Assembly: GCF_001894885.1 (NCBI RefSeq)
Contig: NZ_BCXB01000001.1
Span: forward strand, 62,001 to 126,000
Origin: Rhodococcus marinonascens NBRC 14363
GTDB lineage: Bacteria > Actinomycetota > Actinomycetes > Mycobacteriales > Mycobacteriaceae
Reading direction: 5' to 3'
Length of the DNA stretch: 64,000 nt
How positions within the stretch are numbered: position 1 is the stretch's first letter; every line of letters starts with the position of its first letter. The notes under the pieces were generated by a model that ran no database searches, had not been told where the DNA came from, and saw only the letters and a list, made by a program, of their open reading frames with translations. Position numbers and translations under genes: made by a program. Positions 45,452 to 54,403 of the stretch are shown here, piece by piece.

Positions 45452-46756
45452 ATGGATCGCACACAGGTCGTCATCGTTGGATCGGGATTCGGCGCCCTCG
45501 CGGCCGCGAAGAAACTCGGCAAGGCCGGCACGCCGTTCGTGCTGATTTCCGAGACCACCGAGCACTTGTTCCAGCCATTGCTGTACCAGGTCGCGACCGG
45601 CGTGATCTCGCCCGGCGAGATCGCCCCGTCCATCCGCGCCATCCTCGCCAAGTACCCCAGCGGCGACGTCCGGCTGGGGCGGGTCGTCGACGTCGACCCG
45701 GACAAGAAGGAAGTCGCCTACGAGGCCGGTGGGGTGCGACATACGCTCGGCTACGACAGCCTGATCGCTGCGACCGGCGCGCGGCAGGCGTACTTCGGTC
45801 GCGATGAGTTCGCCGAGGTGACGTACGCGCTCAAGACCGTCGCCGACGCCGACCGGTTGCGCCGGCAGATCGTTCGCTGCTTCGAGGAGGCGCACACCAC
45901 CGCCGACCCGCAACGTCGCCGAGACCTGCTGCATTTCATCGTGATCGGCGCCGGCCCGACCGGTGTCGAACTGGCCGGGCAGATCAAGGAACTGGCAGGA
46001 CGCTACTTCGAGAAGTCACTGCGCCAGACAAGCTCCGAAGACGTCACCGTCACCCTCGTGGAGGGTGCGAAGGAAACGCTGCCGGTGTTTGGTGGCAAGC
46101 TCAGTAGATACACGCAGGACTCGCTGGAACGCGCGGGTGTCGAGGTCGTGCTCGGCACGATGGTGACCGATATCGACGAGAGCGGCGCGACGCTGTCGTC
46201 GCCGAGTAGCGGTTTCGAAAAGCGACTCACCGCGGAGACGATCATCTGGTCGGCGGGCATTCAGGCCAACGATTTTGCGGCAGTACTCGCGGAGCGGACG
46301 GGTTGCGAGACCGGTCGCGGCGGGCGTCTGCTGGTCGACGAGGACCTCACGGTGGGCAACTATGACGACATCTATGCCATCGGCGACATGGCGTCGTTGA
46401 ACGACCTGCCTGCCCAGTCGCCGTTTGCGATGCAGGGTGGCCGCCACGTCGCGGCGATCATCGCCGGGAAGCGATCTGTCGGAACACCCTTCAGCTATCG
46501 GGACAAGGGAAGCATGGCGATCATCAACCGTTTCCGTGCGATTACCCGCGTCGGCAAGATCGAACTGACCGGTGTGCTCGCCTGGTTCCTGTGGCTCGCC
46601 GTGCATCTCGTCTACCTGGTCGGCTTCCGAAACCGGTACGTCGCGGTGATGTCGTGGTGTGGATCGTTCCTCGGCCGCCGTCGGCCGCACTTCCACTACG
46701 CGCAACAGATCGAACCGGTCGAGGGAAGTGAGCAGCGAGAGATCGCTGCGGCATAG
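45452..46756 (+). CDS. ndh: Type II NADH dehydrogenase (NDH-2)
   Basis: This 434-residue single-subunit flavoprotein passes electrons from NADH to quinone without pumping protons. FAD loop VVIVGSGFGALAAAKKLGKAG at residues 5-25 (cut here by reading), quinone-site-region AYFGRDEFAEVTYALKTV, NAD loop FIVIGAGPTGVELAGQI near 160, and IYAIGDMASLNDLPAQSPFA near 305. A C-terminal hydrophobic segment (GVLAWFLWLAVHLVYLVGF) serves as membrane anchor, as in bacterial NDH-2. Start ATG 45452 after GGAGGGG; the upstream in-frame ATG is not used. It diverges from a LysR gene. Confidence 0.93.
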   Translation: MDRTQVVIVGSGFGALAAAKKLGKAGTPFVLISETTEHLFQPLLYQVATGVISPGEIAPSIRAILAKYPSGDVRLGRVVDVDPDKKEVAYEAGGVRHTLGYDSLIAATGARQAYFGRDEFAEVTYALKTVADADRLRRQIVRCFEEAHTTADPQRRRDLLHFIVIGAGPTGVELAGQIKELAGRYFEKSLRQTSSEDVTVTLVEGAKETLPVFGGKLSRYTQDSLERAGVEVVLGTMVTDIDESGATLSSPSSGFEKRLTAETIIWSAGIQANDFAAVLAERTGCETGRGGRLLVDEDLTVGNYDDIYAIGDMASLNDLPAQSPFAMQGGRHVAAIIAGKRSVGTPFSYRDKGSMAIINRFRAITRVGKIELTGVLAWFLWLAVHLVYLVGFRNRYVAVMSWCGSFLGRRRPHFHYAQQIEPVEGSEQREIAAA

Positions 46757-46905
46757 AGCGCGCCGGCGGCGGCCACCGGCGCTGGGGTTCTGCTGTATCG
46801 CATCGACGTTTGAGGTGTGCTCCAAATGCCGTGGATTCAGTCCGAGTTGGTGCAGGATACGGGTGACAGTGCGGACCGAGATCGCTACAGAGGGGAAGCG
46901 AGCGC

Positions 46906-47558
46906 ATGTCAGTCCAAGAATTTGCACCCAAAGCCGTCGTATTCGATTGCGACGGTCTGCTGATGGATACCGAGCCATGTTGGACGGTCGCCGAGACTGA
47001 ATTGTTTGCGCGACGGGGACTATCCTTCGGCGCGGAGCAGAAGGCGCTGTTGATCGGCCGATCACTAGGTGATGCGTGCGTTGCTCTAGCTGCGCTGTTC
47101 GATGACGGCATGTCACCGACTGCTCTTGAAACGGAGCTCATGGGGCTGGCCTGGGACGTAGTAAACCGCAGTGCGGACGCCATGGACGGTGCGCACGAGT
47201 TGGTGGCCTTGATCGCCGAGAAGGTTCCCGTAGCAGTGGCAAGCAACTCGCCGCGCGAATTTCTCGATTGTGCTCTGAACCGCGGAGGATTCAGCGACGT
47301 GTTTCCGGTGAGCATCGCCGCTGACGAGGTGATCTCGCCAAAACCAGCACCCGAAATCTCACCGCGTGCCGATTGCTCGGACACGCGCCACAGGAAAGTG
47401 CTTGTTTCGAAGACTCAGGTACTGGCGTGCGATCAGCGAAAGCGGCGGGAGTCTATTGCGTAGGTGTGCCAAGCCCGGCGAACGCCAAGCTGGACGCAGA
47501 TGTGGTCTTCAGTACGCTGCGGGAATCCGCGATCGTGGACTGGATTGCCGGCTGGTGA
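46906..47558 (+). pseudogene. Frameshifted HAD-family phosphatase (beta-phosphoglucomutase-like)
   Basis: The first frame (46906-47463) carries the HAD nucleophile motif VFDCDGLLMDTEP, the cap domain and motif II VAVASNSPREF, then KPAPEIS. From about 47361 homology continues in another frame (LLGHAPQESACFEDSGTGV, AKAAGVYCVGVPSPANAKL) to a stop at 47558. A deletion of about four bases (or one added base) explains the switch. Without the HAD motif III/IV aspartates (CFEDSGTG) the translated product would be inactive. It could be a sequencing error. Confidence 0.8.
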
Positions 47559-47712
47559 GCAGCTGCCCCGCAACGAAAATCGCCTACCGATAGTCAAGTC
47601 CACGATGAGTACGACCGTTGATCGGGTTGGCGAATCAGCACACACGGACCTGCTCATACGCGCTCGGGGTGAGTGATCGTCTCGTCAAGATCGTGTGGCG
47701 CGCCCCTACCTG

Positions 47713-48219
47713 TCATGCAGTCGGGCCCGGAGCTGAAGAACGGGGAGCGGTGCACTCGTTCGCGATGGACGTGGTCACTTCGTCGATCGCGACACACATG
47801 AGATCCCCGTAGGAATCGTGAGGCAGGGCAGACGAATGCTCACGTGCGGCGTCGATGTGTTCGGCGGCGGCCTCGAATGACCCGAGCCGATGGTAGTTGT
47901 CGGCCAGATTGAGATGAAGCGAGGGGTAGAAGCCCGCGATGTGCAGGCTGGCATGGTGCTGTTGGACGCGTTGCTCGGTGATTGAGTCGGCTGCGTCGAG
48001 TGCACGTACATCCCAGCCCAGCGCCTGTGCCGGATCGTCGTAGAGGTCGGCGAGGTAGTGCGCGAGTGTGCAGCGGTGCAAGGGGTCGCCGCGGGGCCCG
48101 ATGGTTGTCCAGAGCTCTAGAAGCCCGCTCCGGGCGGCGACGGTGTTTCCGCTGTGACCGTCGGTCACGGCTTTGCCGATCGCCTCCATCATCGGGTCGG
48201 TGTTGGCGGGTGTTGTCAT
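47713..48219 (-). CDS. Tetratricopeptide-like hypothetical protein
   Basis: This 168-residue soluble protein is helical, with TPR-like repeats (GLLELWTTIGPRGDPLHRCT, CTLAHYLADLYDDPAQALGW, SLHLNLADNYHRLGSFEAAA). Similar small TPR proteins are common in Rhodococcus and often act in protein binding, but no function can be assigned. No signal peptide or membrane segment. 154 and 157 bases of non-coding DNA flank it, in which I see nothing definite. Confidence 0.65.
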   Translation of the reverse strand: MTTPANTDPMMEAIGKAVTDGHSGNTVAARSGLLELWTTIGPRGDPLHRCTLAHYLADLYDDPAQALGWDVRALDAADSITEQRVQQHHASLHIAGFYPSLHLNLADNYHRLGSFEAAAEHIDAAREHSSALPHDSYGDLMCVAIDEVTTSIANECTAPRSSAPGPTA

Positions 48220-48376
48220 TCGGCGTTCTCCTCTGGCCTGGTTGTTGTGTGTGTCGGAGCGTGGCGAGGGTGGTGAGGTCGGCGGAGCGGATCATCTTGA
48301 CCGGCTAGCTGTATGGTCCCCAGCTGCAGCTAGCGCAGGGTCTCGATACGCAGACGCAGACTTGCTCTAGCTCGAG

Positions 48377-48867
48377 CTACCCGTTGCCTGTACCGGACGC
48401 TGGCAGATCCCAGTCTCGGTCAATTCCCAAGGTCAAGATGTCACCCAATTTCGCCAGGGCCGTTCGCCATCCGCGCTCCATAGCATTTCGAGCCATCTTT
48501 GCGCGAGGACTCTCGACATCGAAGCCACACTGAGTGAGTAGGACCCTTGTCCCGCGCCCCTGGGGTTCAATCGACCAAGTTACCTTCCAACGGGCCGGGC
48601 GTGACGCACGCAAATCGAACCAGCTCCAGGTCATCGTCCTACCTGGAACCACAGACAGAACCTCACAAGCGATCTCACCTGGTGGATTCGATGGCACCGA
48701 GAGAATAAGGTGTTTCCTACCTGCGCACCTCTAAAGCCGGTGGGCTTCATCAACCATCTTTCGACAATCTTCTGGTCAGTCAGCGCCTGCCACACCGTTT
48801 CATTCGGATGCGGATAGAAGCAGCCCACTTCGAGTGACGATAGATCCTTCTCCGGTTCGCCTATCAT
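48377..48867 (-). pseudogene. Frameshifted SRPBCC/AHSA1-domain protein
   Basis: The N-terminal frame (48867 down to about 48700) reads LEVGCFYPHPNETVWQALTD and VERWLMKPTGF, the start of an AHSA1-type lipid-binding fold. The C-terminal half continues in another frame from about 48700 (VPSNPPGEIACEVLSVVPGR, WSIEPQGRGTRVLLTQCGFD, WRTALAKLGDIL). A one-base change near 48705 would restore one protein of about 160 residues. Not functional as written, or a sequencing error. The 245 bases between this gene and the next (48868-49112) hold nothing I can identify. Confidence 0.78.
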
Positions 48868-49112
48868 CGCGCAGCGCCGCGAACCAATTCATGGCTCGCC
48901 ACGTTCGAACTCGAACGACCGCTCGAGCAATCACAAGAAAGAAGAACCAGCACAACGTCTCTCATCGTAGCTGTTGCACCTGTCTCAGTACGCCCGAAAG
49001 CGGCAGCGAACGATCACGGCCGCGAATGTATCATCGGCCCACGACAAATTTCCGCGAAGTGCATATCGGGACCGCACATGCCCTTTCGTGCCGCACCGCC
49101 GAAGGATTGCGG

Positions 49113-51833
49113 TCAGGTTTCCTCACTGTCCGGCAGCGCACGCCAAATGGCGGCGGGGGTCATCGGTAGGTGGTGAAGCCGGGCACCGGTGGCGTCGGCG
49201 ATGGCGTTGGCCAGGGCAGGGGCTACCGGATTGTACGGGGACTCGCTCATCGATTTGGCGCCTCGTGGGCCCAGTTCATCGAAGGTGTCGGCGAAGTACA
49301 CCTCGGTGTCCGGCACGTCCACGAGTTGCGGGACATGGTAGTTCCGTAGTTGCGGGTTGAGTACGGTTCCGGCACCGTCGAGCAGGATCTCCTCGTACAG
49401 CGCGCTTCCGATCGCCTGAGCGACGCCCCCCTCGATCTGCCCGCGGCACTGCTGTGGGTTCAGGACCCTACCCGCATCGGCTGCCTGGATCGACTGCAGG
49501 ATGCGGACTTCGCCTGTGACGATGTCGACTGCCACACGGAACGCGTGGACGTTGAACGCAACCGAGCGGGGTGTTCCCTCGTGCCGGCCCTCGGCCCGGA
49601 GGGGGCCCTCGGCTACCAGCTTGTCGAGTTCGACAACTCTGCCGCAGACCCGAACACCGTCGGGTGTCAGCTCGCAGTCGCTACCGGAGGCGGCACCTGA
49701 CACACGGCGAGCGACTTCGAACACCTTCTCCCGCAAACCGATTCCGGCGAGGTGTACGGCTTTGCCCGCCACCACCGTTCCGGACGAACCGAAGGCCCCG
49801 GTGTCGTGCCTGACGACGTCCGTGTCGGACTGTAGGATCGTGATTCGATCGACCGTGGTGTTCAGTGCCGAAGCGGCGAGCTGGGCGTGGACGGTGGTGG
49901 TGCCGTTTCCGAACTCCACGGTGCCCACGCGCAGTTCGTACCGGCCGCCCTCGACAAGGGTGCAGGAGACGTCGGCGAAGTGTCCTCGTGTTGGAATCGT
50001 GGCGATCATGGACGCCGCCATCCCCTCGCCGACCCGCCACTGCGGGCCGTCCGGCGGCCGTATGCCGTTGCCACGGCCCAGCGCCGACTCGGCCAGATCG
50101 AGGCACTGGTCGAGCCCGTAGCTGCCGAAGGTGAGGTCGCCGTTCTCCACCTCGGCTGCGACGAAGTCGTCGCCCGGAACGATGACGTTGCGGCGGCGCA
50201 GTTCGAATGGATCGATTCCCAGCCGTGCTGCCAGTTGATCGAGCGCAGACTCCACGGCGAAGATGACTTGGCCCAGTCCGTAGCCGCGGAAGGCGCCGGA
50301 CGGCAGGTTGTTGGTGTAGACGGCCTGGGCGTCCACCCGCTTGTTAGGACTTCGGTAGAGCGCCAAGGATTCGTTGCAGCCGTGGAACATCACACCCGCC
50401 GAATGATTTCCATACGCGCCGGCATCCGAAACCACGTCCACGGCGAGGGCAGTCAGTGCCCCTTCCCCGTCGGCGCCGACCTTCACCGAGACTCGCATGG
50501 GGTGTCGGCATGGGGCGATCGTGAACTGGTCGGAGCGTGTCAGCTCGTACTGCACAGGTCTGCCGGTACGCAAGACGGCCAGTGCCACGAGATCCTCGAC
50601 CAGCATCTCCTGCTTGGCGCCGAACCCGCCGCCCACACGGGTTGCGAAGACTCGGATCTGTGAGTAGTCGAGACCGAACAGGCGCGCGAGTTCGTTGCGG
50701 ACGAGGAATGGCACCTGGGTGCTGCTCCGGAGGGTCAGCCGCCCGTCGGAATCCAGCCATCCCAGGGCCGCGTGGGTCTCGAGATGTACGTGCTGCACGC
50801 GTTGCGTCTGCCATGTGCCCTCCACCACCGCGCCCGACTCCCGCGCCTCCGCGAGTCCTGCACCGATATCACCGACTTCGCCGTGGAGTTCGGCGACCAG
50901 GTTGCGTGCCGGGTTCGCGATCCGGGACCCTTCGCTCTTGTCGCCGTGTAGTGGGGGTGCACCGAAGCGGAGGGCCTGGTCGGGGTCGAAGACGGGTTCG
51001 AGTAGTTCGTATTCGACATCGATCAGTTGTACTGCATGCCGTGCGATGCCGACGGACTCTGCCACAACGGCCGCGACGCGTTGTCCTCGGAAGCGGAGGA
51101 CGGTGTCGAAGACGTAGGTGTCGTCCGGGTCATCGATGCGAAATTCGGTACGCCCCGTGGAGAACACGACGTCGGGACTGTCGCGGTGGGTGAGCACGGC
51201 GTGGACGCCGGGTAGTCGCTCGGCGGAGGACGTGTCGAGACGGACAATCCGCGCATGCGCGTGCGGGCTGCCGAGTATCTGGATGTGTAACAGATCTTCG
51301 ACTGCCAGGTCGAGTGTGTATGGTTCGGCGCCGCACACCACTCTGCTGGCGGCAGGCGAAGGAAGCGACCGTCCGAACGACTCACCGGCGCTGTCCGACT
51401 CGGTGTTGCACACCCCGCCGACGGCGTCGCGAATTGCGCGATAGCCGGTGCAGCGGCAGAGGTTTCCTTTCAGAGAACGAGGTAGATCCGCTCGTTGATC
51501 TGTATCGAGCGCAGATGCGGTCACCACCATGCCTGGTGTGCAGAATCCGCACTGAAACCCGGCCGCGTCGACGAACTGCTGCTGCACCGGGTGAAGCTGG
51601 TCGGGTCGACCGAGACCGGAAGCGGTGGTTACCTCGCGGTCCCGGGCACGGTGAGCGGGTACGACGCATGAATGCACGGCGCTTCCGTCGAGCAGCACGG
51701 TGCAGGCACCGCAGTCGCCGGCGTCGCAACCCTGCTTCACGGCGAATCGGTACTGTTCACGCAGAAAGCTACGCAGGCACTGGCCGGGCCGCGGGTCGGC
51801 ATCGGCGGGCTGTCCATCAACGGTGAACTTCAT
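49113..51833 (-). CDS. Molybdenum hydroxylase: fused [2Fe-2S] and molybdopterin subunits (xanthine dehydrogenase type)
   Basis: This 906-residue fusion carries both iron-sulfur clusters and the molybdenum site. Residues 1-150: plant-type cluster (QGCDAGDCGACTVLLDGSAVHSC) and helical cluster (QCGFCTPGM, LCRCTGYR). Residues 175-906: molybdopterin domain with VGGGFGAKQEM, SGAFRGYGLGQ and the active-site Glu in RGAKSMSESPYNPVAP. Paired with the FAD subunit upstream (ATGA overlap) it should oxidise a purine or another N-heterocycle; the adjacent PuuE-like gene favours xanthine/hypoxanthine. The active-site motif AKSMSE differs from the common KGxGE form. Confidence 0.88.
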   Translation of the reverse strand: MKFTVDGQPADADPRPGQCLRSFLREQYRFAVKQGCDAGDCGACTVLLDGSAVHSCVVPAHRARDREVTTASGLGRPDQLHPVQQQFVDAAGFQCGFCTPGMVVTASALDTDQRADLPRSLKGNLCRCTGYRAIRDAVGGVCNTESDSAGESFGRSLPSPAASRVVCGAEPYTLDLAVEDLLHIQILGSPHAHARIVRLDTSSAERLPGVHAVLTHRDSPDVVFSTGRTEFRIDDPDDTYVFDTVLRFRGQRVAAVVAESVGIARHAVQLIDVEYELLEPVFDPDQALRFGAPPLHGDKSEGSRIANPARNLVAELHGEVGDIGAGLAEARESGAVVEGTWQTQRVQHVHLETHAALGWLDSDGRLTLRSSTQVPFLVRNELARLFGLDYSQIRVFATRVGGGFGAKQEMLVEDLVALAVLRTGRPVQYELTRSDQFTIAPCRHPMRVSVKVGADGEGALTALAVDVVSDAGAYGNHSAGVMFHGCNESLALYRSPNKRVDAQAVYTNNLPSGAFRGYGLGQVIFAVESALDQLAARLGIDPFELRRRNVIVPGDDFVAAEVENGDLTFGSYGLDQCLDLAESALGRGNGIRPPDGPQWRVGEGMAASMIATIPTRGHFADVSCTLVEGGRYELRVGTVEFGNGTTTVHAQLAASALNTTVDRITILQSDTDVVRHDTGAFGSSGTVVAGKAVHLAGIGLREKVFEVARRVSGAASGSDCELTPDGVRVCGRVVELDKLVAEGPLRAEGRHEGTPRSVAFNVHAFRVAVDIVTGEVRILQSIQAADAGRVLNPQQCRGQIEGGVAQAIGSALYEEILLDGAGTVLNPQLRNYHVPQLVDVPDTEVYFADTFDELGPRGAKSMSESPYNPVAPALANAIADATGARLHHLPMTPAAIWRALPDSEET

Positions 51834-52639
51834 GCCAATTCTCTCCTGATCTCCTCGGCGAGAACTCCGGTGACGTGACGGCGCCAGTCCGCGGTGCCGT
51901 GTGCGTCCGTCAGGTAGTCGACGGGAGAGATCTGTTCCGACAGGGCCGCACTCAGTGACTGGGGGCCGGGTGCGGCCGGGAAGCGCAGGATGAACGGACG
52001 GACAGTAGATGCGGTGACGGTCAGCGTGAATCCGACTTCGTCGAGGCGTCCGGCCAGCACCGCGCCGGAACGGCCGAATCGCGAGTACGCGATCTTTCGC
52101 AGCGCTGTGCGCCCGCGCAGTGCAGTGGCGGGAAAGTGGATGCTCCGGATCAGGTCACCCGTATCGAGGAGGGTGCGGCCATCTCCGGTGACGAACTCGA
52201 CTACGGGAATCCGGCGCTCGCCGCCGCCGGCAGTCCACAGCAGAAGGTCGGCATCGAGTGTGCAGCACAAAGTGATCATGGCACCGGCGGGAAGGGCCAG
52301 CGCAAGATTGCCGCCGATCGTCGCCGTGTGCCAGATCTTCCACGACGAGACGAGTGACTCCGCGCACGGACGGAACAGGATCGTCGCTGTCCACTCTTCC
52401 GGAAATGTTGTGGTGCAAAGTTGTTCGATGGTACAAGTTGCGGCGACTTCGAGTCCGTCGTCGTGAACGGTGAGCGTCGGCCACTCGAGCGTGGCCAGGT
52501 CTATCAGGCGGGTGGTCGACGGCTGTGGCTCGGAGTAAAGCCACGTACCACCGGCGAGGTAGGCATCACCCGCTTCCGGCGCCGGCAGTTCATCCCTGCT
52601 GCGGGGCGAGGAGATCTCTGTGACGAAAGACAGATCCAT
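51830..52639 (-). CDS. Molybdenum hydroxylase FAD-binding subunit
   Basis: This 269-residue CoxM/XdhB-type flavoprotein carries electrons from the iron-sulfur clusters to NAD+ or another acceptor. FAD contacts are AYLAGGTWLYSEPQPSTTRL near 26 and TIGGNLALALPAGAM near 108. Start ATG 52639, 12 bases after the PuuE-like stop, with AAAGG upstream; the longer frame is discarded. Its stop overlaps the catalytic subunit start by four bases, so the two are coupled. Confidence 0.88.
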   Translation of the reverse strand: MDLSFVTEISSPRSRDELPAPEAGDAYLAGGTWLYSEPQPSTTRLIDLATLEWPTLTVHDDGLEVAATCTIEQLCTTTFPEEWTATILFRPCAESLVSSWKIWHTATIGGNLALALPAGAMITLCCTLDADLLLWTAGGGERRIPVVEFVTGDGRTLLDTGDLIRSIHFPATALRGRTALRKIAYSRFGRSGAVLAGRLDEVGFTLTVTASTVRPFILRFPAAPGPQSLSAALSEQISPVDYLTDAHGTADWRRHVTGVLAEEIRRELA

Positions 52640-52650
52640 GACGTTACCTT

Positions 52651-53583
52651 TCAGGCCGGGTGCGCGTCGCGCCAGTGGCGGGCGATGTCTATCCGTCTCG
52701 CCACCCACACCTGGTCGTGCGACTGCACGTGGTCGAGGAAGCGCTCGAGCGCGGCGATACGGCCCGGCCTGCCCGCAATTCGGCAATGGAGCCCGACCGA
52801 GAGCATTTTCGGGGCCCCGGCAACACCCTCCGCGTAGAGTACGTCGAATGCGTCGCGCAAGTGCGTGAAGAACTGCTCCCCGGTCGGAAAACCGGCTGGT
52901 ATCACGAACTTGAGGTCGTTGGTGTCCAAGGCATACGGCACCACGAGATGGTCGATCTGCTGCGTGCTGGTTGTCTGCACTTTCACCCAGTAGGGCAGGT
53001 CGTCGGCGTACGAATCGGAGTCGTATTCGAAGCCGCCGTGTTCGACCACCAGCTCGCGGGTGCGCGGTGAGTCGCGGCCGGTGTACCAGCCGAGCGGTGC
53101 CGTGCCGGTGAGCTGCCTCAGGATCTCGACCGCCTCAGCCACGTGCTCGCGTTCGATGCTCTCCTCGGCTTCCTGGTACGACCTCCACCACAGGCCGTGG
53201 CAGGCGATCTCATGACCCAGTTCACGAAAGGCGCTGACGGCCTCGAGGTTCCTCTGCAGCGCTTTGGCCACCGCGAAAATGGTCAGGGGCAGCCCTCGGC
53301 GCTCGAAGAGCCGTAGCACCCGCCACACCCCAGCGCGGGCGCCGAATTCGAAGATCGACTCGGAGCCCATCTGGCGGTTCGGGTACGCCTGCATTCCGGG
53401 TATCTCGGACAGATATGTCTCAGATGCCGCGTCGCCGTGGAGCACGTTGCTCTCGGCGCCCTCCTCGTAGTTGAGGACGAACTGGACGGCGATCTTCGCA
53501 CCGCCCGGCCACCGCGGGTCGGGCGGATGTGGCCCGTATCCAACTAAGTCACGTGGGTAGTTGGGGTTCGAGTCGAGGGTCAT
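52651..53583 (-). CDS. puuE: Polysaccharide deacetylase-fold protein, probable allantoinase (PuuE-like)
   Basis: This 310-residue protein of the polysaccharide deacetylase (NodB) fold is closest in pattern to PuuE, the metal-independent allantoinase of urate breakdown (RDLVGYGPHPPDPRWPGGAK at the start, LNYEEGAES, HEIACHGLWW, PLGWYTGRDSPRTRELV). The typical NodB metal-binding HxxxH is altered, as in PuuE. Start ATG 53583 with TAGGA upstream. First gene of a minus-strand operon with the molybdenum hydroxylase, suggesting purine catabolism. Confidence 0.85.
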   Translation of the reverse strand: MTLDSNPNYPRDLVGYGPHPPDPRWPGGAKIAVQFVLNYEEGAESNVLHGDAASETYLSEIPGMQAYPNRQMGSESIFEFGARAGVWRVLRLFERRGLPLTIFAVAKALQRNLEAVSAFRELGHEIACHGLWWRSYQEAEESIEREHVAEAVEILRQLTGTAPLGWYTGRDSPRTRELVVEHGGFEYDSDSYADDLPYWVKVQTTSTQQIDHLVVPYALDTNDLKFVIPAGFPTGEQFFTHLRDAFDVLYAEGVAGAPKMLSVGLHCRIAGRPGRIAALERFLDHVQSHDQVWVARRIDIARHWRDAHPA

Positions 53584-53725
53584 GATTCCTACCATGCCGC
53601 GCCGACGTGGGTGCGGCAACCCCCAGCCGCAGCGTCATGCAGCGGTCCTCGGAAGATGTCGGGCCGGACCTCGGTGACGATCTGCAGATGCGTGGGCGCT
53701 GTGGCATTCGTTCAGGGACAATCGT

Positions 53726-54322
53726 TCAGGCCGCCACGCCACGCAGGTACGACGTGACGGCGCGAGTCAACTGCCACACGCTGGCCTCGGTGCCGGGTTC
53801 GATACCGTCGAGGGATCGGGCGCCCACGAACCGGTCGAAGACAAGGCCTTCGAGGACGCTGACGAGGTCGGCGCCCGCTGTGTCCGGGTCGGGTACGCCG
53901 AGGGTGGCGAACAGTTCGGTGGCGCGGGCACGGGAGAACAGACAGGACGCGAGAAGGGGATGCAGTTCGGCGTCACCCGACAGTTCGACCGTGAGTGCGT
54001 GCCGCGCGACGAGGTCGTCGCGACGGTTCAGGAGCAGTCTGTCGAGGAACCGGGCGATGCCCTCGGCCGCTGTGGAGAGGGTGATTGGAGAGGCTGTCGT
54101 TTTCTCGAACTCGTGCATTTCCTCGAACTCGCGCCGCGATCGTTCGGCGAGTCGGTGCACTGCCGACTCGGTCAGCGCGCGGCGGGTGCGGAAGTAGTAG
54201 GACGTGGACCCGCCTGGTAGATCCAACTCGCGGTCGACCGCGCGGTGCGTCAGTGCGCGCATACCCTCGCACGCGATGATCCTGATCGCCGCGTCGGCTA
54301 TCTGCTCACGCCGGTCTGGCAC
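53726..54322 (-). CDS. TetR-family transcriptional regulator
   Basis: This 198-residue regulator has an N-terminal helix-turn-helix (REQIADAAIRIIACEGMRAL, VDRELDLPGGSTSYYFRTRR). The C-terminal ligand domain is uninformative. Its gene lies 142 bases upstream of the puuE operon in the same direction and diverges from the zapE-like gene, so it may control either. A 9-base inverted repeat lies in the divergent region. Confidence 0.9.
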   Translation of the reverse strand: MPDRREQIADAAIRIIACEGMRALTHRAVDRELDLPGGSTSYYFRTRRALTESAVHRLAERSRREFEEMHEFEKTTASPITLSTAAEGIARFLDRLLLNRRDDLVARHALTVELSGDAELHPLLASCLFSRARATELFATLGVPDPDTAGADLVSVLEGLVFDRFVGARSLDGIEPGTEASVWQLTRAVTSYLRGVAA

Positions 54323-54365
54323 GTATCTGTCTCCTCACATCGGCTTCGTACGGTTGCCGTCTGAG

Positions 54366-54403
54366 ACTCTACATTCGTAGGGTGTCCTCTATGGATGTAG
54401 AGT
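54366..54403. promoter_or_regulatory. Inverted repeat between TetR and the ZapE-like gene
   Basis: Arms ACTCTACAT (54366-54374) and ATGTAGAGT (54395-54403) are perfectly complementary and separated by 20 bases, spanning the start codon of the zapE-like gene. It may be the TetR operator, or form an RNA hairpin that hides the start codon. Confidence 0.4.

Noticed and set aside
46785-46905. Possible transposase fragment on the minus strand (SVRTVTRILHQLGLNPRHLE) between NDH-2 and the HAD gene
   Set aside because: The stretch is only about 40 residues, with no catalytic residues, terminal repeats or target duplication, so I cannot support a mobile element call.
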